In this document: positions 37,401 through 49,400 of the stretch, one piece after another
Layout of the letters: every line of letters begins with the position of its first letter
How positions within the stretch are numbered: the stretch's first letter is position 1
DNA from: Bugulina stolonifera
Taxonomy: Eukaryota > Bryozoa > Gymnolaemata > Cheilostomatida > Bugulidae
Direction of reading: 5' to 3'
Length of the DNA: 64,000 nucleotides
NCBI GenBank assembly: GCA_935421135.1
Contig: OW285193.1
Location: 11,456,099 to 11,520,098 of the forward strand
Program-made: the position numbers and the translations under genes
Notes under the pieces: model-generated
Databases searched by the model: none
What the model saw: only the letters and a program-made list of their open reading frames with translations
What the model was told of the DNA's origin: nothing

Positions 37401-40400
37401 TCGTATGATGATGCTGTCTTTTCCGACAGATATAACATGGACTGACAGTGACAGGAAGGCTGCATACAGGTGGGAGCATGAAGCCGCGTATGAAGACTTA
37501 GATGGCACTCTGACAGGAATACAAGGTGCTAAGGTGGTGCCCTATAATCCTTCACTGGACCCTGCTGTATGTGCAAATAACACTGAATGGAGTCGTGGCA
37601 GTTTCACTGGCAGCGTGTGCAACACACCCTTTAAATTCCACAGATATGCATGGAACAATGTATGTTTATCTATATACATGTACATTGTATATATAATGAT
37701 TTTCAAGCACACTAATAGTGATGAATATATATTCAGCTTTATAGTCCTTTGTATTTATACGTACATGCTGTAAGATTGGCTTGGTATATTGTATAATTGT
37801 ACAAAAGATCCATGCTCTGTACTACAAAGTATATTGGAACATACTGTGTGCATGTGTTTATAACTTGTAACTATGTGAATACTCCCTAACTGTTCTATCC
37901 TATTGTCACATCACTCTATCACTGTACATGTAAGAATGAATTGTAGTCAACTGATTTCTGTAATATAGGTGAACTTTAAACAATAACACTCACAAAAATG
38001 TAGAAGTCCAAAATACTGTGGAATGTCTTTGTTTGTTGCAGTTTTAAGTACAATGTACACATTTTATACGTTTACGTTACGCAGCTGTGGTTCTGAAATA
38101 TTAATTTCTTTGTAATACTATAGAAGGTATATTACCAGAAACACCCAAAGAACGAATTGGGAAGGTCTATGGAATTTTTTCTAAATTACGGGCCCTAGTA
38201 CTTTTGGGCTCCTCTTATTACAGACTATGTTTTATACAATGTCCTAACTAAATGTACTACTGCACATTTTAGCAAATGCCTAGTTCACTGCAGTATAAGA
38301 ACGCACTACTACAGACCAGTCATGGCATCAGCGCTGTCCCGTTTCTACCTAAGAGACTGACTCATAAGGAGGGATGGATGTGCATGATGATGGGTGGAGA
38401 GAAATACAACCTCAACTTTGAAAATGGGGAACAGTTCACCAATACATCTAATACAGGAGTTTACTATGACTTTGACGTAAGTACACGCTATATAACACAT
38501 GTGCTTCATATCCATGGTCATACTCATCGAATTTTTGATTTGTACGTCTATGAAACTTATTGACTGGTGCACACTATGCTGACAATGTAACACAGGTGCT
38601 CTTCCTAACCCCGTCAGTGAGCTCTACTGTATTGAAAGCTCTAACCGCCAGGCCATATATTACAATATTTTACAATAATATTAATTTGAATATCAAATAA
38701 ACTGTAGTACTCTCTTTTCATTTCAGACTGAAGACTATTTGATCGTAGAAAAGCAGTTGTACCAGCGACCAGATCGATTCCAGGTAGCCGCTGGTCCAGA
38801 ACAGGAGGGCAGCGAGACTCCCCTTACATCTGACAACTTCCATGGAGACTGGCATATCTCTCATGATCTCAAATTCTCCTACATTGGTACGTAGAGAGCA
38901 CAGCTGCTCCTTCTGTTGTAACATTTGTGCCGTTTGTATTCACATGCATATGCATGCGATAAGTCACAACAAAGACTACAAGCAATAAGTTATATAATAT
39001 GTACATGTACATGTATATATGATATAATTATAATATGTATACCATTCTATATGCTTTGACTGGTTGGCACTCAATACATACTGAGAACTTACTAGTTATA
39101 GAACGAGTAGAAACAATAATCTGTGGATAGTAGAGTGGTTAAATTACATTTGGATAGGTACCTGTAAATGTAACCTGTATTCGAATCTCGTATTATTTCA
39201 AACCAGCTCCTACCACTAAAATGATTTTTGGCAATTTCTCTTGATTCCTCAAAGTAAATTTTCTTTTGGTTGTCTACACCTTAGTTAGATATTTCCATGT
39301 AGCAATGCAATGTTTTAGTGTCTGGAAAAGACAGAGTGAAGAAGAGATCCACTGCTATGGGCAAATCCAGGGCTATTAATTTTAAAGTCTATACGTGTTA
39401 CTTTAATGACTGTATACCACCTCCAGACCCCAACACCGTACCTCCACCTACAAAACGTCCTGCTGATGCGATATACTGGTCTAAGGTAGAATATCCGTTT
39501 GATGTTTAACTCATAAATCTGCTTCATGTTACTTTTTAATGTCAAGCAAGTGTAAATGATTTCCTTCTCGTGTTGATGACCAACACTAGTACATGCTGTA
39601 GCTAAAGTACGAGGGAGTTAGTCTGGTGCTGCTGTATTGAATGATAAATTTAGAAATGGTAAGGTAAATATACACAGGTAGATGATACATGTATTCAAAG
39701 TACAATTGTACATACAGGTATATTCATAATACTATACATGAATGTACATGTAAAAGGTGTATACATAATATACATGTACTCAATCTGCATACAGTGTGTT
39801 GTTTCGGTGTTTAACACTTCATCAGTGCAGCTCAGAGTTATGCCTGGGAGAACACCTTAGTAATACTGTATATATACAGCAAAGCGTATTTAAAAGGTGT
39901 GAAATCCATTGAATCAAAGTTCTCAAGCTGCCAGAGACAGCGAGAAGTGTGTAATGCTACCAGTTCAGTGTATCTCCCAGGTAAAGTGCTCAAGAAATTG
40001 GTATTGCTACCAATTTTGGTATACATGTATGTACGTATACGGATACAAATAAATGTGTTTGTGCGGTACAGGGTAGTTCTTGGGATTCTCCTGAGGAAGG
40101 CAGCTGGGAAACTGTGGAAGGAACTGGTACAGCAGTCCTTCCAACTGATGGAGGTGACATCACCATTCTAAATGGTATGCAACCTACTTACCTACATGTA
40201 TACTTATATTATAATATGTACACATCGGTGTACATGTACATCTTTACTTCTATATCCGATGTAAAACTGCCTACTAGCTCAACTGTATAGAGGAAGAGTT
40301 TGGTTGTTAAAAATAATATAATTAAAATGAAGTTTAAATTGACAACCTCTTTAAGGGTTATCTTAGTAAATGTCATTTCTCATTGGTAGATCACTGGATG

Positions 40401-43400
40401 GTGCTAGATACACAACCTGCTACACTGAATAGAATCAATATCTATGGTGTGCTGGAGTTTGAACCTGCAATGGTTGACGGTAGGTGCTTTTTATTGTATC
40501 AATATTGTCAGGTGCAATTTTTAAGCAAATGATGATAACAATAATATGAACTATATGCTAATGTCCATGTTGTATATAAACTTGTACACTTGTTAAAGTG
40601 GTTGTAATGCAGTTAAATTTTGGGACTTCTCTTGTGCATAACATGTCAAGAGAAAACGTCTATTCTGTAAGGCCATCATTTTGGCATTGAGCTCTTCACG
40701 CAACGTGTGCTGTGAAATCCTGTTCTACTCTTAATGAACAGGACAATATCTTCTCTAACTACATGAAGTCTTGAATTTTAGGAGCGTATATCGACTACAA
40801 ACTCTCTGCCACTCACATCCTACTGTTTGGAGGAAGACTTTATGTTGGATGGGAAGACAATCCAATGAGAGGCAATGTTGAAATAATACTGCGTGGTGAT
40901 TGGTCAACTGAAGAGCAGTACATGCCATTTGGGGGTCCAACTGTGGGAGCCAAGGCAATTGGCGTGTTTGGTAGCCTCGATATACATGGCTTAAACAGAT
41001 CCGTGTACTGGACAAAGCTGGCTTTGCAGGCGGATATTGGTGATGATGAGATTGTATTGGTAGAAGAGGTAAGAATCGACCCAGAATCTCTACCACGTGC
41101 TGCATATTTCATGGGATAAAGTTAGGATAAGCAGCGGAAGTTCTGTTTACAATCTACTTTGTGTTTGAGTGCATGGAGTAAACCCTGTCTTGGCTGTAAT
41201 TGTTTCCATTCTTGATGCAATACTACGTAGGCAATGCCATGTTGTTGTTGATCTTTGTTTGTGGTTGATCGAAGAAATTGGAATTTTGACGTAGAACCCT
41301 GGCTATGTCAAATTTATGTAGAACTGCACCTATTGTATACCATCTCATCTTGACTGATTATAGGTTGACTGGGTTGTAAACGATGAGATTGTGATTACTA
41401 CTACTGGAAAGAGCCCTTGGGAGAGTGAGGTTAGAAAGATCACAGAAGTCAAACCAGATGGAAAAACTCTGGTGCTGAATGACACATTGCTTTACAAACA
41501 TCTTGGTAATGAAGTATTTCCTTTATTTTACTAGTAATAGTCAATTGGTTAATGCTAGGTTGCCGCACAAGCCTATTTCAATGTGTTCAAATCAATTTAA
41601 AACATCGACTAAAAGTCTTAGTAGTTATAATTTGACTGCAGGCTCAATGTGTAGCGTCAACATGTAGTGTGACTATTACCTTCAATGCCTCAAACAATTC
41701 AACTCACTTCACCAATGTTATTACATGTATATTTATGTGAAAATATATTTGGATATCGTTCTATTACCTTTTATTTCAGCTGTCAGCTACACATCGGGTT
41801 CTCGTGTGTATGAAATGACGGCAGAAGTCGGCCTTCTAACCCGAAATGTGAAGGTTATTGGTCACGAACATGATCTGCTTCAAGCGCAGTCATTTGGTGG
41901 CAGAATTCTGATTGGTCAATACTTTGATGGCGAGCGAGATTGGATAGGTGAGGTTTTACCACTCATATGCATATACTTGTATGTAAGCTCTTTCCTATAT
42001 ATAGATTTTGTGTCAAAATATTTAGAAACTAATGTTATGTAGATACAGAGGTCGGAGCTAAAAATTGGTGTATAAGTTTCAAGTTCAGTAACTGAGGCTG
42101 TTGATTAAATGGTTACTTGCAACACAATTGATGTTGCAATAACAGGACTGCGGAATATAAAAATTGAAAATTTTGACATTTTAAAAGTTTTTGACACAAT
42201 ACTTTAGGGTGTCATCTTACTCCAGCTACGGTATTATATGTGAGGTAACATTTAGTTCCAGTGCTTACATGTACATGTATATTCACTTTCACTGATAGGA
42301 TCTGCTAGGATAGAGAATGCAGAGTTTTACCATATGGGTCAGGAGGGCTATATAGACTCTTATGACCCTAGATTTGCCGTTGCCTACCTCGACACTGGTA
42401 CTGTTTCGGATATCAAACCTTCATACGTTAGAAGGGTAAGTGACCTGTTCTTCACAACTTCATTACAACACTTGATAACCTCTAAGTTGTTGGTTATGTA
42501 GTGCTGTGTACATCGAAGGTACCTTCTTACACATCATGAAATTTTACCAGGTCATAGTAATTTGAGCCATAGTGTTGAGGTTGATTCCTGGTTATTGGAG
42601 GCGCTAGAAAAATAAGCATCTATTAGTGTTGAGGTTCCCAACCTTTTTTAGCCTAGGTACCCCCTAGTAGTCATGTAGCAAACAACGTACCCTTTTGTAG
42701 CTCTTTGTAGCGCACAATGTACCCCTTCGTAAAAATGTGTTTAATCAAGGATACCTTTGGTTTAATTTGAGTGATACATAGGTAGGGTGCATTATCTAAA
42801 TGTGTCACCTAAACAAGTAAATAATTACAGTATGGTATGAAATTTTTATTTATTAATTATTTGATGATAACTATGTAATGTAATTTTCATAGATTGCAGT
42901 GTTTTATGGCTTTCACACTGGTTTAGCCCAATTTCATTTGCATCAGTGAGCCATTTGATGTTCAGTTCGGTAATAGATAATTATAATTCATAATTGATAG
43001 TTTGTAACTGAAAATGAATCACTTTTCAAAAGGTATTAAGTTGATAACTTGTTTTGTACCCCCTAGATTTCTAAAATGTACTCCTAGGGGGTACATGTAC
43101 CCCAGGTTGGGAAGTCCTGTGTTAGTGTCTTTCGAACCCCTTGGGCTAGGTCACAAATAAAAATTTCAAGATGGCACACTCGGGTGTCTCATTTTAAAGT
43201 AGGCTTTTGAATTAGCACATGATACCTGTGATAGAAGTGGGCAGGGAAATTCTAGAGTAAGTTGGTCTGTGCCTGAAAGTTACTTCACAAAGACACTACT
43301 CCTTTCAATGACCGTAGATCAGTGTTACTTGTATCTAAGTGTATGTCAGATATGGAATTATTATTGCAGTTTTATTGGGTATGACATTGTTCTTGTAGAA

Positions 43401-46400
43401 TTCATTCAAAGATTCCTTTAACACGGCTATTGGTGTATTTGATGGTGAAGGCATCGAGGTGGTGGATAATGTCATACACAGTACAGTAGAAGCGGGCATT
43501 AGGGCTAAATCCACCAACATATCCATAGAGAGAAACTTGGTTTCATTTGCTCAGGCCAGGGCTTGCTACCAGGAGAGAGAGGAGACAACTAACATTGCTT
43601 ACCATGGTTCGATAGAGGTATGTGCATTGTACAGTGCACCTTGTTCTTACTGGTCTTCAATGGCACATCGTATTTTTGAGTTGCTCCACGAGGTTTAAAC
43701 ATCTAGCACATGATGAGTAGTACATGTATGTCTATTAGGTTGTACATGCTTATAATTGTTGTGTTGGCAGATAATGGATTGCATATCTGGAGTTACGCTA
43801 CGAGACAACGCCGTTGCTGGATCAGAAAGGACTGGATATGCTATAGCTGGTGTACGCTGCTCAGAAGCAGACGTACCTTGGACTGGAAATGTGGCTCATG
43901 GCACCCTATCTGGTAGGTTCTATAATTACTTCTAGTGATACTTATTGGATTGTATTTTAACGGCCATCATGATGGAAAAGTGTTTATTTTCTTGTGTTAC
44001 TTCACCGAGTTACCAGTTTCTACATGACACAACGTCATACATCGCATACGTAGCTGTATTTATAAGAACTTGAATCTCTATATACTAAAAGCGGTGGGGG
44101 AAGGGGTAGTTGTATCGTAAGGGTATGTGTTAAATTCTCTAATTTTTATTATTTCGAATTGTGACTATTTACATGTATATTAACACTCAGGGACTAATCA
44201 GGTTGCACATTGCATTCAAATTTGTCCCTCACTCTAGATGTTAATTGTTTTTAATGGATTTTATCTCCTTCGTAGGTGTTGTGATTCTCCCAGAGTATAT
44301 AACACCATCTCCATGCACACGTATCACTGGCTTTACTGTTTACCACACCCTTGATTACGGCATTTATGTACAAGCTTCCGCCTCTATCGAGATTGACAAT
44401 GTGGTGGTTGCTGATAACAATCTAGGAATCCTTCCCCTTGTCATTGGACCTAGTGCTCTGTCTCATGTAATGGGAGACAGATATGTTAAAGTGTCCGACT
44501 CTCTTATTGTAAGTTATATTGTTATCTATACCCTGTACTCTATATCCAGTAGTCTATACCCTGTACTCTATACTCTATACTCTATATTATACTTTATACT
44601 CTACACTCTATATAATCTATATACTTTATACTCTATATTATACTTTATACTCTACACTCTATATAATCTATATACTCTATACTCTATATAATATATAATC
44701 TATATACTCTGTACTCTATATACTCTATACTCTATATTCTCTATACTCTATATTATACTTTATACTCTACACTCTATATAATCTATATACTCTATACTCT
44801 ATATAATCTATAAACTATATACTCTATACTCTATATACTCTATACTCTATATTCTCTATACTCTATACTTTAATGGTGTCAGTTAAGATATTATTGACTG
44901 TTCAAGACTTTTACCACAATGCAACAATACTTTTTCTTCTGCTAAAGAATTATCTATCAGTATTAGCCGAAACTGGTGCTGATATTGATATTGTACTCAC
45001 TCACTAACAAAATTTTATTTGTAGAAGAGTGGTGTCTAAATGTTCTAAACATGCACTTAGTCATCTACTTATGGATGTACATACACTATATTATGTAATA
45101 AGGTACCTGCTCTACAATTTTCACAATTTCCACCCTGCAGGTTGGCAGCACAGCAGCTAGAGACTGTGATCTCGATTACAGAGCTGACCCAGACAACTGT
45201 AACAGAGATGTCACTCTACAAGCCAGATCTTGGAACAGCCCAACTGGTGGAAGTGTTGGCATGGGCTTTGGCCAGTTTATGTCCGGCAGCAACCTGGCAC
45301 CATTTAAACCATGGAAGGGTCTAATGAGCTACAACTCAAATCGGGGATTGACGATAATTACAAGTAAAATATAGACTATAGTATAGCTTGGTACACTAGG
45401 GTATAGTAGGGTAGTAAGGTTTATTTGTTTATTTAATGGACATTTTCTGAATGAAGTATACTTTTGGTACAAATAAAAAGACCTAACAGGTCTTGCAAAA
45501 ACTATAGCTTTACTCTAATAAAAATAACGTGACAATCGTTATGTTTCAAAATAATTTTGTTAGTTAGGAGCACAGAGATTATCGACTATCTGAGCCATTT
45601 TGGTTTTATTCCTTCGTCATGTTCGTACCCTTTATCACACTTGGCATATTAATAAGATTCACATAAAGGTTGATGTTGTTAGCGAACAACCTCCTGCTGG
45701 ATGAGAGTGTCTGAATTCCAGATGTGAATATATAAATCACATATTCATATGTATATTTCAGATGTTACGTTTGAGAACTTTGGTATCAAATGTGATGCTA
45801 AGAGAGACTATGTTATCAGTACATCACCTTCCAATGAAGATGGTCAGCACCCAGTGGTTTTAAGTGAAATTACTTTGACCAACGTTGATGAAGAGAGTAA
45901 ACTTTTCTTCCATAGGCCTAATGTAGGGTGAGTTATCCAAACAATGAAGGGGAATTTCATATTTATACACGTTATATACATGTACCATGTACTTCTCTGC
46001 ATAATATATATAGTTTTACGTTGTCTAACATATATTATATAATACATTTTATAAATGCGATAACACTGTATTTAGACCTCCATGTCATCTTTGGAAAGTT
46101 AAGTAGCCACTGTAAAATATATAATAGCTAAGTAAACATTTACACACCACACAGATAATGTGTTTTATAATTCGGTCCTTAATCATTTATAATGAATTTG
46201 TGTACGTTATATATCGTGTCTATATGACAATATGCATAACGTTTTGTGTCTGTGCTTTTAGTAAAATAAACTCAGCTGACTGCGTGGACATGGACTGTGA
46301 TGCAAAGAAAAAGTGTATGGTGAAGGATAAGGATGGTTCGTTCTTTAACCTGGGACCAGGAGGTGCTGCCATTCCACAGTCGGAGGTGAGTGTGTAAAGG

Positions 46401-49400
46401 TTAAATGTGTCACAAACTGAACAAATGGCCTTAAATGACATGGTGCAATAGGCGCAGGAGTCACAATTTGTGGTGACGAAAATTGTCAAATTCCCATGTT
46501 TTAGCAGCATAGAATGATGTGTAATAATATGATAACCAGCGTTCTCCCACTTGTGCTGCTTCTGACTTAGATATGTATTTATCACCCAACTGATGTTTGC
46601 GTACGATGTAATTGGTGCTTTCTCTATTTTACTAGTGTTGTATTCTGGCTATTTTAGTTCGATTGATATGAACATCTAGTAGGTGCTTATCGATTTCTTT
46701 GGAATAAATTCACAGCTTTTATTTGAAACTTCTCCGCTATGTTATTATATTGGTTTGCAAATGGAACTAAAGTAATACTCGCACTGTTTGTAGTGGGAGT
46801 GGGAAAGTAATCCTCAAGATCCCAGATGGCCCGGAGATCCCAGACGAGGTTTGGGTGACTACAGGATACCAAAGACGTTGTTGACTGTCCCGGTAACTGG
46901 AGAAAGAATTCCTGTGAATAACATAGCACCCAATAAAGGTATGTATACAGGTGTTATAGCATTTAATAAATGTATGTATACATGTGTTATAGCATTTAAT
47001 AAATGTATGTGTATTAATAACATTGCACATATAATTCTTCTTCTTTCTCTTTCGGCTTTTCATGTTAAGGGTCGCCACCACGGATGATTTTCTCCTACTT
47101 CTGTTATTAGTATCCTTCTCTGTAACACCTACTGTTTTCATATCTTCTCTTACCACATGGATTTGAAGGATTTTATAAAGGAACTAGTTGGTAGTACTAC
47201 TTTCTTTTTCTCCTGCAGGTATCATTGGTAATAATGACTGTGAATGGGTGGAATCTTGGACAGCATACAAATGTAAGGACTACGACTATGAAATGATTGT
47301 CATTGAGAGTATGGATTCCGATACAGAGACGAGACGACTCTCACCAGTTGCTGTGTTAGGTAAGCTACTCTAAAGGGAGGCAACTTCTTGATTTTTATGG
47401 TGTGTATGAACAGAAAATTCTACTGGGGAAAACAACTCCTCTGTCTATCCATAATAGAGGGAATTCCACAGTATGTCCAACAGTAGAGTAATGGTATTTG
47501 TTGTATTTGTAGGTGATGGGTATGTAGATCTCATCAATGGACCACAAGATCATGGTTGGTGCTCAGGCTACACATGCAGGAAGAGAGTGTCTACATTCCT
47601 GGCTATCGTGGCTACAGGTACTTATACATGCACATCATAGCTACAGGCATATGCTTATTTTTAAACATCGATGATGCACTGAAAAACCGATTGGTTTTAG
47701 ACATTAGATGTCTTTTGATATGCTAAGTTGAGATTAGTCCCTATTCTCTATCAGATTGACTCTTCCAAGATGAATCATTTAAACATTAGGCGTCATCAAT
47801 TTATTAATCGTTTTTAAATTTAGTTCTGTATCACCACCAGAGCTTTGTGACGCATCCTGCATATGTTTTATGCAACCTCAATGGACGTAGGTTGCTATCC
47901 AAAGTTCTACTGACTGTTGGCTGGTACCTCCAGATTTGAATTTGGACTGACAAGTCGTTTTGTTGTCATATTGTATTGTTATAAATAATTTTCTAGCCTA
48001 TTTTTCTTAACTCTATGTAGGAAAGCACTACGCCCTCTACTTTACATCTACAAGTCCTCAGAAACTAAGGCTTACAATGATAAACGCTTTACCTACAGAC
48101 AAGATTACCTTGGAGATATTCTATGAGATCTCCAACAGGTTAGTCTGTGTGATACAAGTTAGTATATAACCAGAAGTTTTTCTATTTTCTTCAACTATGA
48201 ACGAGAAAATCCTTCAAAGCATTTAATAGAAAACACTCATCTGCCAAAGGGGTGAGTTGTTAGGAGATAAGCCAGTTTTTTCAGAAGCGAATGTTTTAAA
48301 TACATGCAATTTAGGTTATTGAACAGTCCTGGAGTTCTGAGTAACCTAGTCGATTATCTCACAACTCAGAACAACTCAGCCCTGATTGACAATAAAATTA
48401 CTTGACTCTCCCATAGTTTTTGTCAACATGGTGGTCAATTCTTGTTGCTCTACTGTGAAGTATGATAGTATAAAGTCTGCCTATAATCTAGTCTATTCTA
48501 TAGAGCGCCATCTTACACCAAGAGAACGCTTGCACCCAACTCATAGAATCATCTTGTAGACTGACTGCACTCATTATTCTTACTATTCACCTATCCTATA
48601 GGATTGATGTGTATGTTGACGATGCCTATGTCCGCCCGGAGAACACAGAAATGGAAGACGGAGAGATGAAGTACCTTTCTCCCACAGACAGACACGGCTG
48701 TGAGTTCTGTCCTAAAGTAAACTCGTCTAACGGAGCCAACTTCCAGGTAGGTGGTAACTTGCACAGGTGCAAGACACATGAAAGTAATGCTGGCACTTTT
48801 GTCGATCAGTGTGATAGTGGTGGCATCCTGCACTATGTAGGTTAATGGAATTGAATTTGATATATTGTGTTGTACTGCAGTGTTGGTTTGGAATCTAGGA
48901 GGCGGAAAATATATACAATTCTGTCAATTTCACTAACTGAGATACAATTTCACATGCTCAGATTGTTTCATTAGAATTCCTGCAGAAATTGATGGCAACT
49001 GAACCTTATATTCCACGTAAAATTGTAGTTACTCAAAAAGTTGTAATATTGTAGAAATACATCAAGGTATGTGGAGTTACATGTATATAATTACATGTGC
49101 TTACAGGTGCACCTATGTTGTAGAATCGGTGGAGACAGCTGTTCTATGTTACACTGAGTGGTGAGGCACCTGTAGATATAAAGATGTCTGACATGATTAT
49201 GTTGACCTTTGACCTCGTCATGAGTGAGGACGATTTCTTTGGAGAAGAACTCACAAACAACCTAGCCATCTTCTTTGATGTTCCAAAAGAAAAGGTTGGT
49301 ATAACTAGTAGAACTACATTAAAATGGTTTCGCTACTATGGCTTAAGGTAGTCAAGACTTTGAGCACAGCAAGCTTGATTTTAGCTAGGAACTCATTCAC

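Larger units (their letters stand above)
39319..41947 (+). other. PKHD1L1: PKHD1L1 exons 52-57: second G8 domain
   Basis: Exons 39319-39485, 40072-40174, 40390-40479, 40782-41068, 41364-41505 and 41780-41947, about residues 2907-3225. A proline-rich linker (CIPPPDPNTVPPPTKRPAD) leads into IYWSKGSSWDSPEEGSWE, then HWMVLDTQPATLNRINIYG, LLFGGRLYVGWEDNPMRGNV, PTVGAKAIGVFGSLDIHG, VDWVVNDEIVITTTGKS and EMTAEVGLLTRNVKVIG. Glycine spacing repeats that of the first G8. The N-terminal strand is much diverged from vertebrates (exon 53), while exons 55-57 are close. Confidence 0.9.
42299..45363 (+). other. PKHD1L1: PKHD1L1 exons 58-62: second beta-helix (PbH1) region
   Basis: Exons 42299-42435, 43399-43617, 43771-43912, 44276-44508 and 45141-45363, about residues 3226-3543. 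Visible repeats: ARIENAEFYHMGQEGY..SYDPRFAVAYLDTG, NSFKDSFNTAIGVFDGEGIEVVDNVIHSTVEAGI, DCISGVTLRDNAVAGSERTGYAIAG, and FTVYHTLDYGIYVQASASIEIDNVVVADNN. These short asparagine- and glycine-turn strands are typical of PbH1 coils. The region then runs into SWNSPTGG..GMGFGQFMSGSNLAP and MSYNSN, as in the vertebrate protein. Confidence 0.9.

Noticed and set aside
44245..44691. 148-codon frame extending past exon 61
   Set aside because: The first part is exon 61; the remainder is read-through of the TATACTC repeat after a good GTAAGT donor at 44509.
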